Positions 33,640 to 46,250 of a DNA stretch of 64,000 bases are shown in pieces. Both the position numbers and the translations under genes were made by a program. The stretch covers positions 124,001 through 188,000 of the forward strand of contig JAFCMP010000022.1 of the NCBI GenBank assembly GCA_017506865.1. The letters run 5' to 3'. This DNA comes from Tribonema minus. Lineage: Eukaryota > Sar > Xanthophyceae > Tribonematales > Tribonemataceae. Under the pieces are notes generated by a model. That model made no database searches, was not told where the DNA came from, and was given only the letters and a program-made list of their open reading frames with translations. Position 1 is the first letter of the stretch. Each line of letters begins with the position of its first letter.

Positions 33640-36600
33640 TCAAGGTGCGCCTGCCTCCAGCGCAATGGGCGGGCCGGCGGGCGGCACCACCGGCTTGCCC
33701 GGCGCCGCCGGCGCCGCGTTCGGCGGGATGGCGGCGGCGCACGCGGCGGCGGTCGCGCCGCACGCCGCGAACGCGAACGAGTCGAGGTTGATGGCGGCGT
33801 CGCCGGCGTCGAAGCACAGCGTGAGCACGTGCGCGCCGGCGGGCAGCTGCACTGGCTGCTGCACGACGTACGGCGCAAAGACGATGTAGGAGCCGGTGCC
33901 GGCGTACGCGGCGTCGGCGACGTTTACGGCCATCGCGCCGGGCGCGGGGACGGCCTGGCCGGCCGCGGGGCACCCCTCGACGTCGACCCAGAGCGTGAAG
34001 GCCATACCGTTGAGCGGCGCTGCCGTCGCCGCCGTGACCGTCATCTGGTAGTACGCCGCTGCCGCGACATTGACACTGTAGCGCATCCACTCGCCACTGC
34101 GGATGAGGCCCACGAAGGTCGTCTGGAGCGCGGGGAGGGTGTCGACCTGAGGGCGAGGGTGGCAGGGGGGGGGGGGGGGGGGTGAGCCCTCTGCATGGTG
34201 CTTTGTCTCAGGTCATGCAAGGCTCTGAAGCCTTGGCTTTACAGCTGCTGATGCACGAGTGCGGTCGCGATGCGCAAAGCAAAGGCCGCGCGTTATCTCT
34301 CTCTCTGTGCAGCCGGAGTGTGGGTGCAGCAGTGTGTACCATATAGCCTGTAAGATGCAGCGCCGTCAACAAACAGCAGGGCACCGTGACGCCTCACGCT
34401 GCCACCAGCCGCAGCAACGCGCGCCGCGCGTTGCGCACGCACACGCGCCGACTCAGCAACACGCAGCGCTTCCTGCAAGCTCATTGACTTGAAGTCAGTG
34501 ACCAGTTACATGAAGTTCGCAGGGGTGACGCACCTCGACGGCGGCGTCCAGGCGCGCGGCGTTGCCCTGGTTGCGGTCGACGTTCTTGTTGTGGTACGCG
34601 ACGCCCTCGCCGCCCTTGTCGAAGTTCTCCGCCTGAATGACGCCCGGCACGGCGGCGGGCAGCGGCAGGTACGGCGTCGACGCAGGCAGCGCCGCGGGGC
34701 ACGTGCCGAAATCGACGACGGTGGGCGGCGCCTCGCCGTCCGCGCCGTTGCCGAGGATGTTGGCGATGCCGATGACGCCGTTGTCGCTGTGCTGCGCAAT
34801 GTGGCAGTGCATGACCATGGGGCCGACGAACCTGCGCAGGGGGGGGGGTGATGGCGGCGAAAAAGGGGGTTAGACGGGGGGTGGCTGGGTGGGGGGTGTA
34901 AAAAACGGCGGAGGGGAGGTGGGAGGGATGAATGGCGCAAGCACAGACTGCGGAGATTCGTATGTGCTCGGCGGCTGAAGATGCGAAAGTGAGCTGAGCA
35001 GTGTGGCGGTCTTGAGCACTGGCATTAGCAATTGAGCAGTGCCATCCACACAGCGGGAGGTAAGAGATTGGGTAAATGCGCGAGGCGCAACACACGCCAG
35101 GAGCAGACGGCATTGCCGGACTTCACAGGTGGTTGCGCAGAGCAGAAAGCATCGCGGCGCGCGTCCCCGACTGCGCAGCGCATGCGCCAAGTGACAAAGC
35201 GCGCACCGTAAACTTCAAGTGTGAACTTCTACTTGTACAAGCGGACGCACCTCTCCGGTCGCATGAAGACGGGGAGGTTACCGAGCGCTGAGATGGTGTC
35301 GATGTAGTCGCCGGGCTGGAACCACCCGGGGACATCCGGCCAGTTGTTGGCGGGGCCGATGGTGGGGCCCAGCTGCATGTGGTTGACGTGGATCTGCGGG
35401 CACGGCAGCGCGGAGCGATGATGATATGAGTGATGCTGAGCGCTGCTTTTGTGCGCGACGAGCATCCAGTGACGACAGCGGCAGCAAAGCGTGGGATGCA
35501 GGGCGCAGCGGGACGCGCTGCACGATATCATGGGCTACTGCTCTGCCATCGCGCAGTAGTAGCAAGCGAAGCTGTTGAGCAGACTACAGGGTCGCCGAGA
35601 AAATGTGCAAGGCGGCGGCGTGCCAGCGGCTGACGCTGCATGATGGTCATGCACAGGCCAGACGCAGTGTCGGTGCGGGCTGCCGTGGCAGAGTCAAACC
35701 ATGCACACTTCAACAGTACACAAATCCAAGTTCAACTGCAGAGCGCCCCCCAAATCATCCTCAGCTACTCACGTGGAAAGGGTGCAGGTCGGACCCCTGG
35801 ATCGTCCACTGCTGCGCAAAGCCGAGGCCGATCTCCGTCACGTAGTTGTCGACGCTGGAGAAGACCTGGCCGCCGACGCCCTCGCGCACCTCCAGCGCCA
35901 ACGTCTTGGGCACCACCTCCGGCAGCGCCGAGATGTCGGCGGGCAGGTACGCGGGGCGGCAGGGACCCCACGCGGGCAGGTCGTCGGCGGCGTCGCGCAG
36001 CGACGGAACCACCGTGATGGTGACCAGGGGGACGGGGGCCTCGGGGGCGGCGGGGTCGTTGATGTGCATCATGGCGAGCGTGTGCGCCTTGCCTGCGGTC
36101 GGGCAGCGCAGCGCAATGTCGAGGCGCGAGGAAATCGAGACGAACATGTTGTTGTCGGGGACGGCGCGCGGCGCGTCGGCGACCCAGACGCCGTCCTTCC
36201 CCAGCAGCAGCACGTCGCACTGCGCGGCGGCGGGCGCGGCGGGAGCGGCGCCCGCGACGGCGGCCTTTATGGTGAGCGCCGAGTTGAAGGCGTTGGCGTG
36301 GTTGAGAATGTGGACACGGACCCACTGGCCCGCCTCGACCGTCATCTCGACGTCGCCGGCGTCGCAGCCGTTGACGAGCGTGAAGGCCTGCGCGATGTCC
36401 GTCTGGAAGAGCTGGTCCTTGGCGGCGTCGGCGTACGTCTGGGGGGGGGGGGTAGGGGGGGGGGGGGGTGAGATGACTTCAAGTGTGACTTGAAGTGCGG
36501 CATATGTTGATGCGCAAGTCACGGCAGCTGACCGCAATGGATGTGACGCATCAGAACATAAGCGCATTTGACCGTGCATCAGGGATACGACGTGCGCTGC

Positions 36601-39600
36601 TGCTGCACAACGTCGGCACTCTGAATGCTGCGATAACCTCACGCATTGCAAGCAGCCAGCGCACACACAACGGGTGTTGCTGCGAAGTCCAGCGGGTGGA
36701 ACACCACGGCACACAAACTGACAGCACCTGCGGAGAGTGAGGCTCTGTGCCCTCGCACTTCACAAAGAGGACCGTCGCTGCTCTGGCACTGCAACAACAA
36801 CGAGCATTCCGCGCACACACACACCTGCAGCGCGATGGGGTCGATCTCCTGAATCACAATGAACTGCTCCGGCATCATCTGGATCTCGGGCGGCATGTCT
36901 TGCGCCTCACGTGGGTTGGACTCCACGATCAGCATGCCCATGGCGCCCGTGCCGGACTGCAGCGCCACGATGCCGTGGTGGTGGGGGTGGTACCTGCAAA
37001 AGGGGCGGGGTGGGAGTGGGGGGGAGGGGGGGGGGGGGAGTTAGCGGTGTCTGGAGGGGGGGGGGGGGGGGATAAGGGATGTCTTGCGTGTGCAGATACG
37101 CATCTTCATGTGAGCTCGAGAAGTGCAACTCAGTCGAGCCAGAGAGGAATAAAGGCCTCTCCATCCTGCAATACTGGTCGCATGCACCGTGCGCGCACGC
37201 GTGACGCGCGTGTGCGAAGGCACTGCTGCCCACAAATCACCCCGACTCCCCTCTGACGACGGGAGCGTCGCCATTTAGCGCCACCAAAACCCGCAAGGAA
37301 CAACGGAAGTGAGAACATGAACAAAAGGCAAGCGCGCACGAGGCTCACCAGTTGGTCCCGCCGGTGTGGTCGCACGGCACCGTGTACACGTACTCCTGCT
37401 CCTCCCCTGCCGCGATGGCTGCAAAGACGTCATCACCGGGCGCCATGCCGCTGATGTGCATGCCGTGGAGGTGGATGTTGGTAACGGTGGGGTCGTGCTC
37501 GCCGTTGACCCCCGCCTCCGGGCCTATGCCCTCCGGCCAGCCCTCGAGGGTGTTCTTGAGGGTCAGGTGGTAGACGCCGCAGGCCTGACAGTGGGGCGGG
37601 TGGGTGGGGGGGCGGGTGAGCAGTGTGCATGTGCGCAGTTTTCAAAAGTGAGTACATGAGGCGGTTGCTGTTGAAGTTTACCAGCATTGCACTGGAGAAA
37701 CCCGCATTTCCTGCATGTACGGTGAGCGAGTGTGCTTGCTAGTAAGCATGTGGTGAAGCGAGTTATGTGTTGCTGAAATTAGGTGCTGCTGGTAAAGCGT
37801 AGTGGATTGAATATAGCACTGAAGCTCTCGGTGCTTGCCGCGGACACAATGTTGCAGCTGGTTCACTGTGAGCACTGGCTTTCTTGATGGTTAAATGAAG
37901 ACGCTGCAGGTGAACTAAGAAGCACGTGCACTCCACTGAATGAGCCCTGGCGGTGTGTATGGAACTGCATGCACCATCAGTGCAAAGCCACAGTGTAGTG
38001 GTCGTGGAACTGACACACAGGCAGTCCTCACTGCAATGCACGACATCACCTTGACAGGCGCTCTACTCGCTCAAGAGGCGTACTGCGACCCCCTAAACTC
38101 CATGCTCTGCATAGCATCAAATGCGTCCAAAGCGTGTGCAAAATCAAGCTGTGTACGCGCGGAAACTTCTGCGCATTGACGCGCCACTGCATGCGCATGA
38201 TGGGCCCCCAGCTGAAGGCCATGGTAATCGGCAACACAAACATGGCCTACAGCACGCCCAGAAATTCAACTGGTTGAAGTACACACAACTTTGAAGTATG
38301 CACAAACTTCCGCAGTGACGCATACCTGCATGCGTGCCATCGGCCCGGGCTGCAGGCCATCGTACACGACAGTACATACATGGCCTGAAGCACGCCGAGA
38401 ACTAGTTGAAGTATGCCCAAAATTGAAGTATGCACAGACTTCTGCAGCGACGCGCGCGCCTGCATGCGCATGATGGGCCCGGGCTGCAGTTTGTTGTAGC
38501 CCACAGCATACAACAGCACAGTACACCTGTCCACTTCAACCGCAGTGACGCGCACCTGCATGCGCATGATGGGCCCGGGCTGCAGTCCGTTGTAGCCCAC
38601 GGTGCGCATCGTGCCCGTCGCGGTCGCAATTTCCACGGCTCCAAACTCCAGCACGCCCGCATACGAGCCGTCCGCTTGGCGCGCCCACTGGAATTCCGGC
38701 ATGTTCTTGGGGTCGAAACACTGGTCCGCAACGACCTGCGCGGCGCGGGCAGAGGCGGGGGCATGGGTAAGTACGTATCGGTCGAACCCTAACCCTAGCA
38801 GCAGCGATGGATGTGCCATGTGCGATAGGCGTCTGCCGCAGGCGCCGCGCGGCGTGGTGGGAGAATGCAGGCACTTGAACATGGGACCGCGTAGTGGTGG
38901 CGTCTGTGCTCGGGGACGGCATGTCGTTGGTTACAGACGGTCAAACGAGATACTCATGCAAAGCATGATGGCATGTGGTGCACCAAACACGGGTGCTGAA
39001 AAGTGCGCTGAGCCGGCGTGTGCCTCAGCACAAGCGAGACAATGCCACGCGCTGAAACCAGCAGCGACAGAACTACGCACACTGACACACCCGACAACTG
39101 CACGCGGCCCGAACAAGCAGCTGCGCATGCCGCGCCGCAACAACGCAGCAGCAGCCAAAAAGCAGAAAAAACAGAACAGCGCGCACAGAAAGCAACAAGC
39201 GCGCGCGCTGAGCGCCGCCGCCGCTGCGCACTCACCACGTTGTCGGGGACGGCGAACGGCGCGGCGGTGGGGGCGGCGGTGGGGGGCTCCGTGGGCCCAT
39301 CCAGCCCCTTGCTCGGGCCCTCCCCCTTGGCGTACATGCGCAGGATGCGGTTGTTGAGGAGGTCCACGCAGTACAGCGCGCCGTCGGGGCCCTCGGCCGT
39401 GTCGACGCAGCCCGTGCCGGCGAGGAGGACGTGCGGGTACGACCCCGGCGCGTCGGGCTCCTTCGTCCCCGGCTTGTTGTCAAAGTACCACACGCACTGC
39501 TTGGCGTAGTCGGCGATGATGAGCTTGCCCGTGTACGCGGCGGGCATGTCGGCGCCCTCGTACACGTGCACGGACGTTATGGCGGCGTTGGAGTACGTGC

Positions 39601-41826
39601 ACAGGCCCGGGTAGTCGGGGTCGAGGAGGCCGACGCGGTACTCAAACACGGGCGCGCGCCACGTGGCGTCGGACAGCGGCCCCGGCGCGTCCCCCGCGAC
39701 GTAGTCCTGCACCGCGTTGTACACGCCGTCGCACACGTCGAGGTTGTTGGTGCGCACGTACGCCTGGCGCTGCTGCTCCGAGTCCGTGTCGAGCGGGTTG
39801 AAGTTGCCCGCGACCTCGTCGTCGACCGTCGAGAAGAGCCCCTCGATGCACGGCCAGCCCCAGTTGAAGGGCTGCGTGACGCCGGGGACGTGCTTGGAGA
39901 CGTCCGTCGCGACAAACAGGCGCTCCGTCGTGCCGCCGTCGCCGAACCCGACGTCCGTGATGTACAGCTTGTCCTGCGACTTCTGGTAGTGCATGCGCAG
40001 CGGCTGGCGCGAGCCGCGCGAGATGAAGGAGATGTCGGCGGGCGTGAGCGGTGCCGCGGCGTCGAGCGCCGCGTACGGGACCTTGATGACCTTGCCGTTG
40101 AGCATGTCGTCGCGCTGCGCGTTGAACACGCCCTGGTCCTTGCCGTTGCCGGGCACGTAGCACGCGTTGAGCGTCGGGAACCCCGGGTCGAACACGACAA
40201 ACTGCGCGCCGTCGCCGACCGCGAACACCATGTCCTTGCCCACCAGCACGAGCTCGCCCGTGCCGTGCGTGGACGACGTGCCGCACATGACCTCCATCAG
40301 CTGCATGTCCTTGGCGGCGGTGCGCGTCGCAGGGTCATACGTGTAGCGGTCGAGGTAGTACACCTGGGGGGGGGGGAGCAGTTGAAGGGGGGGGGGGGGG
40401 GGAGGGGGTGCGTTCGGCAATGTCAGCAAAGGGGGGTCTGATTATCACCGTAACCAAGTTCAATGTCAGCGAGCATTGGCGCGCTCTGCTGCAAGGGCGG
40501 TGCATGCGGATCTGGCAGCAAGCCTGACACCAATCCTCTCGGCATTTTCTGCGCCCTTCGCTCACTCTTCACTAGAGTCGATAAACCACAGCAACGCACC
40601 TTCTCGCAGATGAGGCCGTCCATGTTGTCCTTGCCGAGGTCGGGACATGGGCCATCACCCCACGTGTAGCCCTTTGGATCAGGGGGTCCCGCACCCCACG
40701 TAGGGGGGCGCACCGCGGCAACGACGTCGTTGTTGGGCAGGAGCGTCACATCCTTGGGGTTACCCGAGTACAGCAGGAAGATGTACTTGGAGCCGACGCC
40801 GGCCTTGACGTTGAAGTCGGGGTGGAACTGGAACGACAGCAGGCCTGCGTGAGCGCGCGCGGCGGCGGGAGGTGTTGCAGCGGCGGGCGAGGCGAGTTGC
40901 AGTTGGAGGAGTGCGGCGCGCATTGCTGTACATGCTGATGACCACAGCCAGACCTTGAATGTTATTGAGGGGGCTTGCGGTGCAAGATTGCAATCGTGTT
41001 GTGCAAAGCTCCTGCGTCTTTCACAGTTGACAGCAGGCGTGTGCAGCTCGTGATTGCGTGGTAATGGGCTCACCTCAACTCAGAGTACAGAGTGACAGTG
41101 CCATATCAGCAAAAGCAGAGCTGCCACCATGCAAGAACCATTCAGTTGGTATATATGCGGATGAAATGATGCAATGATGCCGCTGTGCAACAAGAACATC
41201 AGAGCTGCCACGCACCGTGATCGCCTTCCGAGTCCACATCAAGTTGATTGTTGGCGAAAGGGATGAAGTCCTCGACACCTGCATCGATGCTGTCGTACAG
41301 CCGCATCGTGCCGGTTTTATGTGATGTTACCACCTGCTCGGTGCCAGGCAACCATTTGATTTGTGTGGGCTGATCCAAGTTGCCTGCAGGTTGGACGAAC
41401 TGCCAGACCAGCTCCACCACAAGGTCTGGATCTTTAGAAGGCTGCAGGTAAAGGGCATAGCAATGTGACAATGATAAGAGTGAGTTTTGGTTGCTGCTAA
41501 TAGGTGGCGCGTGTCTGGGCGCCGGGTGTCCGCACGTCGCTCTCACTTTTTCTGTACCCCTGCGCGCTCTTCAGTTCAACGAGTCTGGTTGACCTGAAGT
41601 CAAGAGCAGCAAGAGCACTAAGCCATCGTAGAGTGCAACAGTTGTTGTCGTCGTCATGCAGCCTGCAAAGCTGATCGAGGCATATGCGCAGAGAGACGCG
41701 ACTCACCACTATAGGTTTGTTGGCTGTGAAGCCTCGGATCGTCTGCGCGCTGGCTGCTCCAAGGAGCGCTGCGCCCGCCAGACATGCTAACCTCCACCGC
41801 TGCTGCTGTCGCGGCATACGTCCCAT
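33640..41826 (-). CDS. Secreted fusion: PQQ-type sugar dehydrogenase + multicopper oxidase + CBM6
   Basis: Eleven exons from the ATG at 41826: 41826-41707, 41441-41216, 40844-40600, 40363-39236, 38735-38556, 37584-37349, 36993-36825, 36438-35773, 35393-35251, 34831-34534, 34146-33640. They join in phase into 1305 residues. Residues 1-28 are a signal peptide (LACLAGAALLGAASAQ). Residues ~40-560 are a GSDH/sorbosone-dehydrogenase propeller: LVVELVWQFVQPAGNLDQPT, GDHGLLSFQFHPDF, FNWGWPCIEG, AEGPDGALYCVDLLNNRILR. A Pro/Thr/Ala linker follows. Residues ~574-1080 are a multicopper oxidase with all four His clusters: HLHG (671), YHPHHHG (713), HPFH plus HVNHM (~987) and HCHIAQHSDNGV (1046, with Val at the axial position). 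Residues ~1099-1290 are a CBM6-like module (VPGVIQAENFDKGGEGVAYH, later LIRSGEWMRYSV). An extracellular sugar or phenolic oxidation role on cell-wall polysaccharide is inferred. The exon 5 tail is repeated in its intron. Confidence 0.88.
38176..38606 (-). repeat. Four copies of the fusion-gene exon 5 tail
   Basis: The exon end (38550-38606, residues NGLQPGPIMRMQ plus donor) recurs at 38453-38510, 38319-38375 and 38176-38240, with spacings of about 97, 134 and 143. All share TGCATGCGCATGATGGGCC or close variants. Only the copy at 38319-38375 keeps a GT after the CAG; the other two have GC or TG there. Confidence 0.92.
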
Positions 41827-44011
41827 ATCGTCGCTGCCGCCGGTCCTCTAAAGTGCGGCGTGTGTGTCTGGGATGTGAGTGGGGGGGGTCTTTCAAACGC
41901 TTTCAATTGCTGAATCATCGTTCGGCGAAATACTTTGACGTGACCGATCAGGGGGTTGGCAGTTGATAAACTGCCGTGCGGGGTGCTCATGATGGCAACA
42001 GAAATGACCACAGCTTTTGACAGCGGTGACCGAGGCATCAGCGAACGCCGCCACACACAAAGAAGAACTACCTGCAGCCCGTGGCCCGGCAGCGGTGGCC
42101 AATTCTTTCTCGTACAGCTATACATCGTGCCGAACGCAAACCCCGTCCTCCACCAAATGCCATAATTACGGATGATGTGGAGCGCAGAGACGCGATATAT
42201 GAGGCATCCATGCGAGCAGCCACCGGCATTGCGGATTTTGCGTGGTCACAGAATGGCCGCGCAGGCAGCAGCGATGCAGGCAGCATGCAGGGCTCGAAGC
42301 TCGGAACACTCCTCGAACGACTGCTGCAGTGGCGGTGAATCGACAATGAACATGACCTTTATTCTGTGTCAGCGTCACAAAGGAGAGGTCTCGCGCTTTT
42401 CAATGCCCCAGAACTTCCAAGTGTGCCGGCACTCGTTATCAGCCTCCCTCCACCTGACCTGCACGTCTGCCTCGCGCGCTGCTTTGGGGAGACCGATATT
42501 CAAGAGCACTTCGATCGTCTTTGGCCAAGCGAGCAGCAGTCTTAACTACCGCAAGAGGGCATGCGCTGCCCACCTCATGCACGCAGCAGGTACATGCTGC
42601 GGCACGGCACTCAATATGCGTTGTGAATGATACCTTGTGGCATGTCTTGAACTGGCCTGTAGTAATTCTGGCAGTTGTTTTGTCTGCAGGCATGGTGTCA
42701 TTCATGGTGATTTGCTTGTAAGAAACGATGGCACGCGCGTATGCCTGGCGCGCATGAGCTTTCAGCCAGTGCTTCTGTGCGGACATGAAGCACAGAAGCA
42801 GGCAGACCACGCCGGCCAAGGATCCCCGCACCAGCGCTGCATTGTGCAGAATCGCAAGGCGTGCGCTTGCTCGGGTGCGCGCGCGCTGAGCCAGGTGGTG
42901 ACCGTTTTTGAATGCTGTCCAGCGACCTTCTCTGATGGACTTGTGAGCCACTGCCATCGCGGGCTACTTTCTCTCCATGGTGTCTCCTCGTAGAATTGGA
43001 GTGATGTGGAGATCGCGTGCTCATCTCAGGATCACAGCCCCTGGCTGATGCGGCTAGAGCGGCAAACCCACCGACGGCGGCGCTTGCCTCAAACGGTCGT
43101 GAGTTATCAGCATGAGTCAAGAGCCAGTGGGGTTTGTGCTGTATACTACTCACTGTGGCACCAGCGGCTGCAGGCACTGAATGGACCATAAGTTCGCTCA
43201 AGAACAGCTCCTGGGATCAGCCTCTCATGGTGAACAACGTCTTGTGCTTGTGTGCGATGCTAGGCCTTCATGCCAGTCCAGTCACTGCTGGGTGCTGCAG
43301 AGGCTCCACTGTTCCTATCGAACACTGCGGAGTCCTGAGATCTGCTTTCACTGCGACAAGGCATCATGCTTGGATGCGGTGCTTAGCATTTACGCCATTG
43401 ATTGCTGGGTGCTCATATACTGTGCTCGCTGCCTGCTTCTATGTTTTGTGGCGACATTCACAAATCACAAGATCTGACATCTGTTGTGCCAAGTGATCAA
43501 AGGCAGACCCCGAGAGCCACTTGCGGTATGAATGCAAGTGCATGTACCAACAGCGTGCCACCTCAGGGCAGCAACGCATGTAAAGAAGAGCAGAGAAAGA
43601 AGGGGCTCTCCGATGAAGCTGGGCTCTCTGACAAAGCTATACCATGCATTCAAACAGCAAAGACACGTTCGTGACGTTCCGCGAACGACAACGACAACAA
43701 CAACAACCAACAACATACCTTGTTTCGATTGAACTTTGAGGGTGTATCTTTTCCATGCAAATCGAACAAGTCTGTGGGATGTCATTGCTGTGTGCCACAA
43801 CAGTATACACCTTGTCCCCTGGGCCCCTCCCCTTCCCCCTATTTGTCCCTATAGGGGGGTATGTAGGGGGGAGTCCCAAGGGATAAGTATACACCAACAC
43901 AGCAGTTCACAAACTTGAAGCTGGCGTGTCACTACCATCACCATCAGGTTCCTCATGTGCATTTACCATCGTTCTAGCTTAGTGGCGTGAAAGCTGGACT
44001 TGTGTGTCCGC
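41827..44011. other. Divergent intergenic region
   Basis: The fusion gene and RPP40 point away from each other, so both promoters should lie here. No exon, TATA-like element or conserved site can be assigned with confidence. A short direct repeat (TGCTGGGTGCT at about 43289 and 43405) is present. Confidence 0.45.
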
Positions 44012-46250
44012 ATGGCCTGGTTCGAGTTTCCTAGCCACCATACTCAGCATGCAAGCGTGAAGGTGCAGCTATGGCATGACGCCAAGGAGATCACAGTGGC
44101 CAGGCCAAGCCACAGACTGCCTACGGCACAGCCCTTTCTGCGCCAGTGCGATCTGGTGTTTCCCGTGCCAGCCGGCTACTCAGAATTTGCACAGCTGGCT
44201 GAGCCCCTTCTCGTTGGAGCGTGGGCCTCGAATGCCATGCACTGCTACAGAGTGGACGGCCCTCTGCTTGAGATCCTCGAGTGGCTTAGAGGTGCGGATC
44301 ACCCTCAGACATGCGCAGTTGCCCACATTGCACCGCTTGACGGAGGCGCCACCTTCGCTGTCCTGCCTGGCGGCAAGCTCGTCTACAGCCTTGACAGAGA
44401 AGCCTTTCAAACCCTCGGCCTGCCAGCTAAGGCGGTGCGCCCTGCCAGCACCTCGAGGCGGCCCGGCGGCGACAAGCCTCGCCGCTACTTCGGCTCCGCA
44501 GACCTGCACTCGAAGTCATTCAGGCCAGGCAAGCCCCTGCACGACAGACTCGTGCAGTGCCTGGCAAAGGGCGCGCGCGCCGAGACCATGCTGGTCTGGG
44601 ACGGCGGCGGCGCTGGCGCGTTTCCCGCCTCTCTCGCCGCGACGCGCGTGGCCATGGAGCCGCACGCGCGCGTCTTCCAACGCGTCTGCTGCCCGCAGCT
44701 GCGGCGCGCCGCGCTCACACCGGCGCTGCCGCCGCGCGAGCGCTGCCGGCTGATCGCTGACATGTTTGCGTGGCTGGGGGTGGTGGCGTGCGGCCTGGAG
44801 GACTTGCTGGCGCGGCCGCCGCTGGAGCCGTACGTGTCGTCGTTCGAGGTGCCGGCGGGGCTGGCGTACGGAGGCAGCGGCGCGCGCGTGTGCCGCGTAC
44901 GCCTGCGCGGCCTTATACCGGTGCAGGTGAGGGGGGGCGGAAGCGCGCAGCTGCGGCATGCCTCATGCGGCACCATGCGGCCAAGTCGGCTCACACCCTC
45001 GTAAACCGCCGCGCTGAATGCGTGCCCCCCCAGTATGCGCGCACCAGGTACTCCGGCTCTGCGACTGCGAGCACCCTGGGAGGCGTGCTGCCCAGTTGCA
45101 GCTGAAGCTGATTGTATGCCGCCGTTGCGCGCAGCGGGCAAGCGATGCCCGGTGGCCGCTGCTGCTGCGGGGCGGTGGCTGACTCACCTGCGCGCAGCGC
45201 AACTTGTCTTTGCGACACTCACGCACCATCGTACTGCCAAATCAAGCGCAAGCAGCGCTCAGATTGTGCGCAACAATTTTGGATAATCATCTGCGTATGA
45301 CATGCTTGCGCTCACGGGGCGGGAACTTCAGGGCTCGCAGCAGCAGGCCTGGATTTGCACGGCACTTTGACAGCAGCTGTGGCATGCGGACCCATCGCGC
45401 TGTGCGCTGACGTCCGCATTGTCATGCTGCAGTTCGTGTTGTCCCGCTCTGGGGCCCAGCGTGCTGCAGTCAGCCTGCTGTTTCTGATCGGTGCGCTCTC
45501 TACGACGCCGCCGCCGCACATGCGCATAGCATGCTTCCTGATGGGCATGCAGCCGCAGTGATCGCAGAGTGTATTACTTTGCAATGGCTCATGCGCATGG
45601 CATGCTTCCCGGTGTAGGCGCGGCCGCCGCGTCTGCAGCGGTGCATGCAATGCCCTTCACGATCTACACGCACCACGTTGCCACTGTGCGGGATTGCAAT
45701 GGCTGTTGGTCTCTTGCATCCACCTGCGCCAGGTGCTGCAGCAGCCAAATGCGCCATCTGTGATGCCAATTTATGCGCCTCACTGAGCACAAGCCCCCCG
45801 TCCCCAGTGCACCTGCGTCGTCGTCGCCGCCGGCAGCCGAGATTTTTGCATGCTCGAACCCGCAAGGCGCCGCTCGCCTAGTAGACTGCTGGCCTCTTTG
45901 CAAGCATTCACGCCATGCCGCGCTGCCCCAGAGCAGCAGCAGTGACGCCAACGTCCGCCGCGCTGCACGTTTTGCGTCTCTGTTCAAAGGCGGCGCAGGC
46001 GGCGGCGGCGACGGCCGCCGACATCGCCAAGACCACGGGCGCGTGGGCAGCGGTAACGACATGGGGGTTTCAGGACTGCCCCGGGGTCGTGGACGGCCGC
46101 GGCGAAGCGGTGGCGCACGCAGGCGGCGACAGCATACTGGCAGTTATTGCGATAGGGGGAGGGGGGGAGGGGCAGGGGCAGGACGTCGCTGGAGGGGGGG
46201 GCGTATCGCTTGCTGTCGTGGACGCTCAGTGCTTACGGCCGCTGCCATAA
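44012..46250 (+). CDS. RPP40: Ribonuclease P/MRP protein subunit Rpp40
   Basis: Exon 1 at 44012-44926 (305 codons) and exon 2 at about 45999-46250, intron phase 0, give 388 residues; human Rpp40 has 363. The ATG at 44012 starts MAWFEFPSHHTQ. Family hallmarks are LPGGKLVYSLDREAFQTLGL (residues ~118-137), the RYFGSADLHSKSFRPGKPLH block, HDRLVQCL and the C-terminal WAAVTTWGFQDCPGVV followed by GGDSILAVIA, matching the family's conserved HGF-DSP and ENxYTFVV region. Rpp40 is a protein subunit shared by nuclear RNase P (tRNA 5' maturation) and RNase MRP (rRNA processing). Exon 2's acceptor is ambiguous: AG at 45997-45998 or 45988-45989 both keep the frame. The tail after ILAVIA is Gly-rich and probably variable. 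Confidence 0.82.

Noticed and set aside
33296-33889. 197-codon plus-strand open frame
   Set aside because: Arg/Ala-rich, overlaps the 3' exon of the fusion gene in antisense, and lacks any recognisable domain.
39431-40441. 336-codon plus-strand open frame opposite the dehydrogenase exon
   Set aside because: It is the antisense shadow of exon 4 of the fusion gene. Its composition is Arg/Val/His-rich with no domain, while the minus strand shows conserved propeller motifs and phased splice sites.
4168-43240. CTCTCATGGTGAAC shared by 4192-4205 and 43224-43237
   Set aside because: The match is only 14 bases and the flanks do not match; probably chance.
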